Position numbers and translations under genes: made by a program
Notes under the pieces: model-generated
Seen by the model: the letters and a program-made list of their open reading frames with translations, nothing else
What the model was told of the DNA's origin: nothing
Database searches by the model: none
Assembly: GCA_028698375.1 (NCBI GenBank)
Contig: JAQVDI010000029.1
Location: 1-7,310, forward strand
Length of the DNA stretch: 7,310 nucleotides
DNA from: Patescibacteria group bacterium
GTDB taxonomy: Bacteria > Patescibacteriota > UBA1384 > JAGGWG01
Reading direction: 5' to 3'
Shown here: positions 1-5,777 of the stretch, piece by piece
Position numbering within the stretch: position 1 is the first letter of the stretch
How the letters are laid out: the number at the start of each line of letters is the position of its first letter

Positions 1-4
1 GGAG

Positions 5-36
5 CCAAATTGTATGTTTGGTTTTTTTATTTTTTT
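5..36 (+). terminator. Probable intrinsic terminator of a gene upstream of the window
   Basis: A 5-bp stem (CCAAA at 5-9 with TTTGG at 17-21, 7-base loop) is followed at once by seven T, an A and seven more T. The shape is that of a rho-independent terminator for a plus-strand gene ending before the window. The stem is short, so confidence is moderate. Confidence 0.45.
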
Positions 37-124
37 AAAATAACAATTTATATTTTTAAATCATTTCCCAAAACACACGAATATCTGGAAAAATACGCTA
101 AATCCGTTAGCTAATAAAAGTTAT

Positions 125-154
125 TTGACCCAATAAAGATTGTTTTGCTATTAT
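125..154 (+). promoter_or_regulatory. Sigma-70-type promoter with extended -10 for the zinc-ribbon gene
   Basis: TTGACC at 125-130 matches five of six -35 consensus bases. TATTAT at 149-154 matches five of six -10 bases, with an 18-base spacer. TG at 146-147, one base before the -10, gives an extended -10 element. Transcription would begin near 161 and leave a leader of about 26 bases that contains the ribosome site at 175-180. Spacing and the gene just downstream support the call; no transcript data are available. Confidence 0.6.
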
Positions 155-174
155 CTTTTTAGTACCTGAACAAG

Positions 175-180
175 AAGGAG
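175..180 (+). promoter_or_regulatory. Strong Shine-Dalgarno site fixing a TTG start
   Basis: AAGGAG lies 6 bases before the TTG at 187. It is one of only two clear Shine-Dalgarno sites in the window, and it supports the use of a non-ATG start codon for the zinc-ribbon protein. Confidence 0.75.
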
Positions 181-186
181 CTTATA

Positions 187-393
187 TTGAAAATAAAACA
201 TCGCGAATTATCTAAAAAATCTCAACGCAGCCGTTGCCCAATTTGCGGCTGTTCTTATTATGTGGAAGTATACAACGGCGCAGAGAACAGACCTGAATTG
301 CTTCATTACAAATGTGCAGATTGTTCCGTACATTTTGGAAACGTATCTAAATTTTTTATCTCAGTTGAAAACTTACCAAACCAAAAAAGATAA
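187..393 (+). CDS. Small C4 zinc-ribbon protein
   Basis: This is a 68-residue basic protein of unknown function. Two cysteine knuckles are visible: CPIC at residues 17-20, with an extra Cys at 22, and CADC at 43-46, separated by about 22 residues. This spacing is typical of a zinc ribbon that folds around one structural zinc ion. The N-terminus is rich in Lys and Arg and there is no signal peptide or membrane segment, so the protein is probably cytosolic and may contact nucleic acid or the ribosome; that role is inference. The start is TTG, chosen because AAGGAG sits 6 bases upstream and a good promoter lies before it. A strong terminator follows 39 bases after the stop, so it appears to be transcribed alone. 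I do not recognise a named family. Confidence 0.8.
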   Translation: MKIKHRELSKKSQRSRCPICGCSYYVEVYNGAENRPELLHYKCADCSVHFGNVSKFFISVENLPNQKR

Positions 394-432
394 ATTTCAA
401 TAGTTATTAAAATTTTTTAAGTATTAATGTTT

Positions 433-460
433 AAAACCTCAAAAAAATTGAGGTTTTTTT
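433..460 (+). terminator. Intrinsic terminator after the zinc-ribbon gene
   Basis: A perfect 10-bp stem (AAAACCTCAA at 433-442 with TTGAGGTTTT at 448-457) closes a five-A loop, and the T tract runs to 460. The GAGG core plus U tract is a textbook rho-independent terminator. The A-rich 5' arm mirrors the T tract, so it might also work weakly in the other direction. It separates the zinc-ribbon gene from the next operon. Confidence 0.9.
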
Positions 461-461
461 A

Positions 462-489
462 TTGCTAAATGCCCAAAATTCTCTATAAT
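462..489 (+). promoter_or_regulatory. Promoter of the five-gene envelope operon
   Basis: A perfect -10 hexamer TATAAT lies at 484-489. TTGCTA at 462-467 matches four of six -35 bases, with a 16-base spacer. It begins two bases after the terminator of the previous gene. Transcription would start near 496, about 20 bases before the ATG at 517. It therefore also indicates that the ATG at 469, which lies inside the spacer, is not used. Confidence 0.65.
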
Positions 490-516
490 AAGATTATTAT
501 AAATTTAAAATATAAA

Positions 517-1029
517 ATGAAAAATAAAAATATTCCATTTTCCATAATTTCTTTCTTAGCAATTTTATTAGCACCAACAATAACTTGGGCTTTTTGCCCA
601 GTTTGCGTGGTTGCGGTTGGCGCTGGTTTAGGTTTAGCGCGTTGGATTGGAATTGATGATACAGTATCTGGGATTTGGATTGGAGGACTTTTGATCGCTT
701 TTGTCGGCTGGCTAATTAATTTCTTGAAAAATAAAAAATGGACCTTTCCTTTTTATGGTCCTTTTGCTCTTATTGCCACTTATACCTTAGTTATAATCCC
801 CATGTATTATCAAGACATTTTAGGGCACCCAGCACACACTATTTGGGGCATAGATAAACTAATTTTTAGTATTTCTTTGGGAAGTTTAATTTTCATTGCT
901 AGCCAAATATTGTATGAATGGATGCGACAAAAAAATAATCACAAATCATTTTTTCCGTTCCAAAAAATTGTTATGCCAATTATTTTTTTATTAATTGCAA
1001 GTTTATTTTTTTATGTTATAACTATATAG
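517..1029 (+). CDS. Uncharacterised CPVC-motif integral membrane protein
   Basis: This is a 170-residue protein, first gene of the operon, with no assigned function. A signal-like hydrophobic segment (about residues 7-24) ends in TWA-F and is followed directly by CPVC (Cys27, Cys30), so the cysteine pair should lie at the outer membrane face. A glycine-rich stretch leads to the segment RWIGIDD at 42-48. Further membrane helices are likely near 50-70, 79-98, 113-133 and 150-169. A short loop holds GHPAH (His104, His107). The CxxC pair suggests thiol-disulfide exchange or metal binding, but this is inference; no thioredoxin fold is visible. The frame is also open from an ATG at 469, which would add 16 residues. 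I reject that start because it lies upstream of the TATAAT at 484. No Shine-Dalgarno is visible. I recall similar proteins in CPR genomes annotated only as hypothetical. Confidence 0.8.
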   Translation: MKNKNIPFSIISFLAILLAPTITWAFCPVCVVAVGAGLGLARWIGIDDTVSGIWIGGLLIAFVGWLINFLKNKKWTFPFYGPFALIATYTLVIIPMYYQDILGHPAHTIWGIDKLIFSISLGSLIFIASQILYEWMRQKNNHKSFFPFQKIVMPIIFLLIASLFFYVITI

Positions 1030-1034
1030 CAATT

Positions 1035-1562
1035 ATGGATGATAAAGAAAAATTAAAAAAACTTTGGCAAAAAGTACAAGAAGTTAAAAAAGATAATAAG
1101 CTAGATTTAAGCAGTGATGAAGATTTATCCATTGCTATTATGAATTTAGTCAGCATTGAAGAACATTTTTTCTTTACTAGTCAAAAAAATAGCGACAACA
1201 AACATCTGGAACTTTTGAAAAAAGTACGTGAGATGCGCAAAAACCTTTTAGCTAGAATTGTTAAAAATCCAGAAGGAGAAGAATGGTGCATTTCCAAACA
1301 CTTATTGGCCGCAAGTATGCGCCTAATGGAAGTAGGTACAAAAAAATTAAACAATGGCGAAAAAAAAGAAGCTCAAGATTTATTTACTAAAGCTTATGAT
1401 CTTTATTCTATTTTTTGGGGAATTAACCTAAAATTAATCCCAACTCAAGGGATTAAAACAATTAACGATAAATCTCTCGATAAACAAGATAAAGAAAAAA
1501 GTGGATTTTTGGGTTCATTAAAATCAATTATTAATAAATTAGTTGATTGTTGCCGCGAATAA
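1035..1562 (+). CDS. Uncharacterised conserved helical protein with EEHFFF and CISKH motifs
   Basis: This 175-residue protein of unknown function starts 5 bases after the preceding stop, so the two are almost certainly co-transcribed. It has no signal peptide or membrane span and is probably a cytosolic, all-helical protein. Distinctive segments are the Trp-containing Lys-rich helix at 1-20, the stretch ending in IEEHFFF (Glu42, Glu43, His44), and EEWCISKH (Glu82, Glu83, Cys85, His89). A helix pair near 104-130 resembles one TPR unit. A Lys/Asp-rich linker follows, then a short C-terminal helix ending in Cys172-Cys173. The paired Glu and His residues could suggest a metal-binding helical bundle, but nothing in the sequence proves it. 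I recall CPR homologues that keep the EEHFFF and CISKH segments; no function is known to me. No Shine-Dalgarno precedes the ATG. Confidence 0.8.
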   Translation: MDDKEKLKKLWQKVQEVKKDNKLDLSSDEDLSIAIMNLVSIEEHFFFTSQKNSDNKHLELLKKVREMRKNLLARIVKNPEGEEWCISKHLLAASMRLMEVGTKKLNNGEKKEAQDLFTKAYDLYSIFWGINLKLIPTQGIKTINDKSLDKQDKEKSGFLGSLKSIINKLVDCCRE

Positions 1563-1581
1563 AAAAATAATTAAATAAAAA

Positions 1582-2499
1582 ATGACTCAAGTAATTGAAG
1601 TAAATAATTTGGTCAAAAAATATAATACCCTTACTGCCGTTAATCAAATTTCTTTTCAAGTAGAAAAAGGAGAAATTTTTGGTCTTTTGGGAGAAAACGG
1701 AGCTGGTAAAACAACAACTTTAGAAATTATTGAAGGATTAAGAAAGCCCACTAAAGGTCAAATTAAAGTTTTAGGGCATGACGCCATCCACCGCCCTCAA
1801 ACAATTAAAAATCAAATTGGCGTTCAATTGCAAGCCAGCGCTTACTATAATTTTTTAACCCTCAAAGAAATATTAGAATTATTTGCCAGTTTTTATGAAA
1901 AACATCTTGACCCAATGGAACTTTTAGAAATGGTAGGACTAAAAAAGAAAGCAAACACTTTTGTGGGCAAACTTTCTGGTGGGCAAAAACAAAGATTTTC
2001 CATTGTCGCTAGTTTAATTAACGACCCAGAAATTGTGTTTTTAGATGAACCCACTACAGGCCTAGATCCTTTAGCTAGACGTAATTTATGGGAAATTATT
2101 AATAAAATTAAACAGCGAGGTAAAACCATTGTTTTAACTACTCATTATATGGAAGAGGCCGAAGTGTTATGCAATCGAATCGCCATTATGGAAAAAGGTA
2201 AAATTGTTGCCATAGACACAACACAAAAATTAATTGAAAACGCTAAAAATCCTTTTGAAATTGATTTTGAAGTTGATAACTTATCCGAAGAAGCTTTAAC
2301 AAAAATTGAGAAATTAGGTATTTTAGACAAAGGAATAGGCAACAAAAGTAATACTTACGAATTACATCTCAAAAATCAATCAGCTGTTAACCAAGCACTG
2401 GCTATTTTACATGAATTAAACTTAAAAAGCTTGCTAGTGGAAAAAGCAACGCTAGAAGATGTTTTCCTCGAATTAACAGGGAGGACTCTCAATGAATAA
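1582..2499 (+). CDS. ABC-2-type transporter ATP-binding protein (DrrA/CcmA-like)
   Basis: This is a 305-residue ATPase that powers export through the permease encoded next. All nucleotide-binding motifs are intact: Walker A GENGAGKT at 37-44, Q-loop Gln near 84, signature LSGGQ at 131-135, Walker B IVFLDE at 151-156, D-loop GLDP at 160-163 and the H-loop His188. The C-terminal part after about residue 215 matches the extra domain common in DrrA-type subunits and ends with the typical EDVFLELTG at 292-300. Length is normal for the family. It acts at the cytoplasmic face of the membrane as a dimer with the permease. The start lies 19 bases after the previous stop with no Shine-Dalgarno, and the 3' end overlaps the permease by 8 bases, which implies translational coupling. 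The substrate cannot be read from the sequence. Confidence 0.95.
   Translation: MTQVIEVNNLVKKYNTLTAVNQISFQVEKGEIFGLLGENGAGKTTTLEIIEGLRKPTKGQIKVLGHDAIHRPQTIKNQIGVQLQASAYYNFLTLKEILELFASFYEKHLDPMELLEMVGLKKKANTFVGKLSGGQKQRFSIVASLINDPEIVFLDEPTTGLDPLARRNLWEIINKIKQRGKTIVLTTHYMEEAEVLCNRIAIMEKGKIVAIDTTQKLIENAKNPFEIDFEVDNLSEEALTKIEKLGILDKGIGNKSNTYELHLKNQSAVNQALAILHELNLKSLLVEKATLEDVFLELTGRTLNE
2478..2484 (+). promoter_or_regulatory. Shine-Dalgarno site for the overlapping permease gene
   Basis: AGGGAGG lies inside the end of the ATPase gene, 7 bases before the permease ATG at 2492. With the 8-base gene overlap it points to coupled translation of the two transporter subunits in a fixed ratio. Confidence 0.75.
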
Positions 2500-3589
2500 A
2501 ATCAAAATGTTAGTCAAAATGTTTATTGCCAATTTAAAAATGACTGTTCGCAATCGTCAATCATTATTTTGGTCTTTTATGTTCCCCATAATGTTCACTT
2601 TTATTTTTGGCTTTTTCTTTGGCAAAAACGCTTCTATCGGCAATGTGGCTCTGATTAATCAATCTAAAACTCCTTTAGCACAAACTATTGAACAAGCCCT
2701 TAACGATAACAATTTATTTACAATTCAAAAAGAGGATAATCTTGATGACACTAAAGATAAAATTAAAAAAAATAAACTTATGGCTGCCATTGTTATCCCC
2801 GAGAATTTTGGAGATCTTGAGCATGAAGCGCCAAAAATAATCACTGTACTTTATGATCCGGGTAATTCTCAAGCTAACGCAGCTATTACTGGTTTTCTAA
2901 ACCAATTTTTAACTGCAACTAACTATAAGGTACAAAATGCCCAACCAATTTTTTCTGTTAGCGAACAAAAAATTACTGATAAAAATTTAACTTATTTTGA
3001 TTTTATTCTGGCAGGAATTTTAGGATTATCATTAATGAATTCTTCTATCATTGGAGTCGGGGTTGGCATTGCTCAATATCGTCAAGATAAAATTTTAAAA
3101 AGAATTGTTACCACTCCTCTGCCTTCCTGGATTTTTATAATCGCTGAAGTTTTATCTCGCTTAGTAATAAACTTTTTTCAAATTGTTTTAATCTTGGTTA
3201 TTGGAACTTATGTTTTTGACGCTCATATTTACGGTAGTCTTTGGGCAATTTTTGGCCTTGCTCTCTTAGGCGCTATTTTATTCCAATTATTAGGTTTTGT
3301 TATCGCTAGTATTTCTAAAACTACTGATGCGGCTCAAGGCATGGCCACTGCCATTACTATTCCTATGATGTTTTTAGCCGGAGTCTTTTTCCCCCTTGAC
3401 TCTTTGCCAAAATGGCTCGCCAGCATAGTTCAATATCTACCCTTAGCTCCGCTATTAAGAATGCTCCGCACTGTCACTTTGGAAGGTAATTCAATCTTAG
3501 AAAATCCAATCAACATTATTATTGTGGGGGCATGGATCATAGCTGCCCTCATTTTTGCCATTTTTAAATTTCGTCTCAATGAAGAATAA
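2492..3589 (+). CDS. ABC-2-type transporter permease
   Basis: This 365-residue membrane subunit is the partner of the ATPase just upstream. The topology is typical of the ABC-2 family with a large external domain. A basic N-terminal helix leads to TM1 at about 24-44. A soluble domain of roughly 120 residues (45-165) follows, and then five more membrane segments near 169-192, 213-236, 247-273, 285-302 and 339-359. The cytoplasmic loop YRQDKILKRIVTTPLP at 196-211 and the following helix with Glu219 and Arg223 are characteristic of this family. The segment FLAGVFFPLDSLP near 294-306 is also a common ABC-2 hallmark. It is probably an exporter of a lipid, glycan, peptide or drug-like compound, but the substrate is unknown. 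The start is well supported by AGGGAGG. Confidence 0.92.
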   Translation: MNKIKMLVKMFIANLKMTVRNRQSLFWSFMFPIMFTFIFGFFFGKNASIGNVALINQSKTPLAQTIEQALNDNNLFTIQKEDNLDDTKDKIKKNKLMAAIVIPENFGDLEHEAPKIITVLYDPGNSQANAAITGFLNQFLTATNYKVQNAQPIFSVSEQKITDKNLTYFDFILAGILGLSLMNSSIIGVGVGIAQYRQDKILKRIVTTPLPSWIFIIAEVLSRLVINFFQIVLILVIGTYVFDAHIYGSLWAIFGLALLGAILFQLLGFVIASISKTTDAAQGMATAITIPMMFLAGVFFPLDSLPKWLASIVQYLPLAPLLRMLRTVTLEGNSILENPINIIIVGAWIIAALIFAIFKFRLNEE

Positions 3590-3609
3590 AATATTTTGAT
3601 AATAATTTT

Positions 3610-4230
3610 ATGTCCCAAATTTTTAAAAAAATTATTCTTAAAATAAAAAATAAAAACAAGAGTTATAAAATTTTTATTTTTATCCTACTCGGAATTTTAT
3701 TATTTACCGCAAGCTTCTGGCTATATAATCGTACTCAAAAACAACCAAATAAATTAGTCGCTGGAATTACCAGTGAAAAAACAACTCCAGCTCCCCAAAA
3801 AACTTCTTCAAAAGACTGGAAGCTAAAAATTAAAAAACTAAATATTACAGCACCAATTATTTTAAATGTTGATGGTGCCAATAAAGAAATTTATTTTCAA
3901 GCTCTACAAAATGGTGTTGCTCACATGAAAAATACTGCTTTGCCAGGAGAGGGCAACACTGTAATTTTTGGACATTCTAATTTTTATGAAAATGACCCCG
4001 GACTTTATAAAAAGGTATTTATGAATTTAGATCAACTAATTATTGGCGATGAAATAAAAATTATTGATAAAAACCAAGAAATAATTTATCAAGTTAATGA
4101 AACAAAAATTGTTGATCCCACAGAAACAAGTATTGTTCAACCGACTATTAATAAACAACTAACATTAATTACTTGCTGGCCCCCTGGAACTATTGACCAA
4201 AGATTAATTATTATCGCTGATTTGAAATAA
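3610..4230 (+). CDS. Membrane-anchored sortase family transpeptidase
   Basis: This 206-residue protein ends the operon. A very basic N-terminus is followed by one membrane anchor (about 20-39) and a Lys/Pro/Thr-rich linker to about 68. The sortase beta-barrel then begins at the segment LKIKKLNITAPI (71-82). The catalytic triad is visible as His122 in VIFGHSNF, Cys189 in TLITCWPPG and Arg198 in QRLIII. Such enzymes cut a sorting motif in surface proteins and join them to the envelope or to pilin subunits. The TLITC motif followed by Pro and Gly is like class D or E enzymes, but I cannot fix the class. It starts 20 bases after the permease with no Shine-Dalgarno. No complete substrate with an LPxTG-like signal, hydrophobic segment and basic tail is encoded in this window. 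Confidence 0.92.
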   Translation: MSQIFKKIILKIKNKNKSYKIFIFILLGILLFTASFWLYNRTQKQPNKLVAGITSEKTTPAPQKTSSKDWKLKIKKLNITAPIILNVDGANKEIYFQALQNGVAHMKNTALPGEGNTVIFGHSNFYENDPGLYKKVFMNLDQLIIGDEIKIIDKNQEIIYQVNETKIVDPTETSIVQPTINKQLTLITCWPPGTIDQRLIIIADLK

Positions 4231-4400
4231 AACCCGTCTCTGGCAAAATTGGCACAATAGGAATAATATTTTTCTCAATTCCAATAAAAAACCAAGGGCA
4301 ATAGACATGTTTTAATTTTTTAAAAAATATACCTTTAGCACATCAAACATATATTCATATCCGATCCAATATCACCGAAACCATCTTTATTAATTTAAGT

Positions 4401-4508
4401 TTAAGCCCATAAAGCAATTACTTGAGAAAAGGATAAAAATATAAAAGCTACGAAGAACGCGAATGAAAGTAAAAAAGCAAAAAATTTAATTAAATTTTGT
4501 CTTTTCAT
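4401..4508 (-). CDS. Possible 35-residue single-span membrane peptide
   Basis: The minus strand has ATG at 4508-4506 and a TAA ending at 4401. The predicted peptide begins MKRQNLIKF, continues with a Phe/Ala/Leu-rich stretch of about 26 residues and ends in ALWA. That is the layout of a signal sequence or of a small single-span membrane protein with a cytoplasmic basic end. A promoter-like pair just upstream places the transcription start about at the ATG, so it would be leaderless. It lies 61 bases downstream of the sigma factor stop on the same strand. A second in-frame stop follows two codons after the first. It could be a genuine small protein, the signal peptide left from a decayed secreted protein, or chance. 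I do not recognise a family. Confidence 0.35.
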   Translation of the reverse strand: MKRQNLIKFFAFLLSFAFFVAFIFLSFSQVIALWA

Positions 4509-4515
4509 TAAATCC

Positions 4516-4542
4516 ACTATAACAAAAAAACAATTCTGTCAA
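4516..4542 (-). promoter_or_regulatory. Promoter-like element, minus strand, pointing to a leaderless start
   Basis: Read on the minus strand, a perfect TTGACA (4542-4537) is followed after 15 bases by TATAGT (4521-4516), which matches five of six -10 bases. The spacer is shorter than the preferred 17. Seven bases separate the -10 from the ATG at 4508, so the predicted start of transcription falls on or next to the start codon. Confidence 0.4.
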
Positions 4543-4569
4543 TATTTTTGGATAACTTTTTTTGAAAAA

Positions 4570-5703
4570 TTAGTGTAAATATTCTTTCAGCTGATGATGC
4601 ATTTTCATCTCGCGCAATTTTTCTAAAGCTTTGGCTTCAATTTGACGCACCCGCTCTCTGGTCACTCCAAATTCTCTACCCACTTCTTCGAGAGTATGGG
4701 TTTCTCCATCTTCTAGACCAAAACGCATCCGAAGAATTTTTTGTTCACGCGGAGTTAAAAACTTTAAAATATTTTTCACTTGTTCGCGCAATAATTGAGT
4801 AGCAGTAGAATCTTCTGGCGTCGCGGCTTGTTTATCTTCAATAAAATCACCTAATTTTGAATCTTCTTCTTCGCCAACTGGCGCTTCCAAAGAAACTGTT
4901 TCTTGCGTCATTTTCAAAATTTGTTCAATTTTACCTGGCTCTAAACCAATTTCCGCAGCAATTTCTTCAGGCAGTGGTTCACGACCTAATTCTTGGACCA
5001 ACAAACGTTGCGCTTTATGTATTTTATTAATTGTTTCTACCATATGCACCGGAATACGAATAGTTCTAGCTTGATCCGCAATAGCCCGAGTAATCGCCTG
5101 CCTAATCCACCAAGTAGCATAAGTAGAAAATTTATAGCCGCGTTTCCAATCAAATTTTTCAACAGCACGCATCAAACCGATATTGCCTTCTTGAATTAAA
5201 TCTAAAAATGACAACCCGCGACCAATATATTTTTTGGCAATTGAAACCACTAAACGCAAATTCGCTCGCGACAATTTTCTTTTTGCCACTTCATCGCCCC
5301 ACGCTACTCGTTTAGCTAAAGCTTTTTCTTCCATTCCAACCAGAAGTGGCACCTTACCAATTTCACGCAAATACATTCTTACGGAGTCATCAATGTAATC
5401 CGAAATATCATCCAAACGGATTGAGGACAAATCTTCATCTTCTTTTCTCCCCACTTCCATAAAATGATCCAAAAGTCTTGCTGGCTGATCAAATTCAACA
5501 TCAATACCTCGCTCTTGTAAGAGAAAAAACAAAAAATCACTTTCTTTCAAATTTTTCTCCGGATTAGGAATCAAATTTAAAAGTTCTCTAATGGTTACAA
5601 AACCGTCACGATCACCTTTGCTAAGTAACTCCACATAACGTGGAGGCACAGGCGTTAAATTCTCTTTGTGGAAACGAATTATTTCTGGATCAATAGCTAT
5701 CAT
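4570..5703 (-). CDS. rpoD: Primary (housekeeping) RNA polymerase sigma factor, sigma-70 family
   Basis: This 377-residue sigma factor directs RNA polymerase to housekeeping promoters. Residues 20-85 resemble a reduced region 1.1 (DGFVTIRELLNLIP). Region 1.2 follows near 104-136 (DDSVRMYLREIGKVPLL) and region 2 spans 146-216. Region 2 includes the core-binding segment FLDLIQEGNIGLMRAVEKFD and the -10 recognition segment around TYATWWIRQAITRAI (194-208). Region 3 begins near 218, with 3.2 near 270-290 (EAPVGEEEDSKLGDFIED). Region 4 covers about 305-372 and carries the helix-turn-helix EEVGREFGVTRERVRQIEAK that reads the -35 element. The intact DNA-binding regions and region 1.2 mark it as group 1 (sigA/rpoD) rather than an alternative sigma. 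There is no large insert between 1.2 and 2.1, so it is closer in size to Gram-positive SigA than to E. coli RpoD. It follows dnaG by 74 bases. The ATG lacks a Shine-Dalgarno. Confidence 0.96.
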   Translation of the reverse strand: MIAIDPEIIRFHKENLTPVPPRYVELLSKGDRDGFVTIRELLNLIPNPEKNLKESDFLFFLLQERGIDVEFDQPARLLDHFMEVGRKEDEDLSSIRLDDISDYIDDSVRMYLREIGKVPLLVGMEEKALAKRVAWGDEVAKRKLSRANLRLVVSIAKKYIGRGLSFLDLIQEGNIGLMRAVEKFDWKRGYKFSTYATWWIRQAITRAIADQARTIRIPVHMVETINKIHKAQRLLVQELGREPLPEEIAAEIGLEPGKIEQILKMTQETVSLEAPVGEEEDSKLGDFIEDKQAATPEDSTATQLLREQVKNILKFLTPREQKILRMRFGLEDGETHTLEEVGREFGVTRERVRQIEAKALEKLREMKMHHQLKEYLH

Positions 5704-5713
5704 ATTTTAATAA

Positions 5714-5744
5714 ATTTCTAATTTCTAATTGACCTAATTTCTAA
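5714..5744. repeat. Short direct repeats between dnaG and rpoD
   Basis: The 11-base sequence CTAATTTCTAA (plus-strand reading) occurs exactly at 5718-5728 and again at 5734-5744, 16 bases apart. It overlaps a 7-base tandem duplication, ATTTCTA, at 5714-5720 and 5721-5727. They lie 11 to 41 bases upstream of the rpoD start codon, in its probable leader. They may be a binding site, a replication-slippage product or chance in AT-rich DNA. Confidence 0.55.
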
Positions 5745-5777
5745 GCCCAGTAAGGAGTTATTTTAATTGGATGCAAT

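Larger units (their letters stand above)
4231..4569. other. Convergent intergenic region, 339 bases, without a sizeable gene
   Basis: This gap separates the plus-strand sortase from the minus-strand sigma factor gene. I see no long open frame, tRNA or strong GC-rich terminator. The only palindrome I noted is a loopless A/T run near 4314-4327. On the minus strand it holds a possible 35-codon hydrophobic peptide (4401-4508) with its own promoter. Further on there is a broken, start-less frame that spells LPETG at 4232-4246. Several short open stretches in different minus frames could be remains of a decayed gene, or chance in AT-rich DNA. Confidence 0.6.

Noticed and set aside
1..7. GGAGCCA at the window edge as the 3' end of a tRNA
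   Set aside because: CCA preceded by GGAG would fit a tRNA end, but only seven bases are visible and no T-arm can be tested. The CCAAA is also explained by the terminator-like hairpin.
97..111. Hairpin GCTAA/TTAGC with a 5-base loop upstream of the zinc-ribbon promoter
   Set aside because: Five mostly A/T pairs and no adjoining T tract; it is expected by chance in sequence of this composition and cannot be called an operator or terminator.
1893..2345. Two minus-strand open frames inside the ABC ATPase gene (1893-2129 and 2145-2345)
   Set aside because: They lie fully antisense to a gene with every ABC motif intact and show no recognisable domain; they are shadows of the real frame.
3430..3618. 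Minus-strand open frame across the end of the permease gene
   Set aside because: It is antisense to the conserved last membrane segments of the permease, with no motif or ribosome site of its own.
4314..4327. A/T palindrome as a bidirectional terminator between the convergent genes
   Set aside because: It has no loop, no G/C pairs and lies more than 80 bases after the sortase stop; it looks like composition rather than a terminator.
4993..5199. Plus-strand open frame inside rpoD
   Set aside because: It is antisense to sigma regions 2 and 3, which are clearly coding on the other strand.
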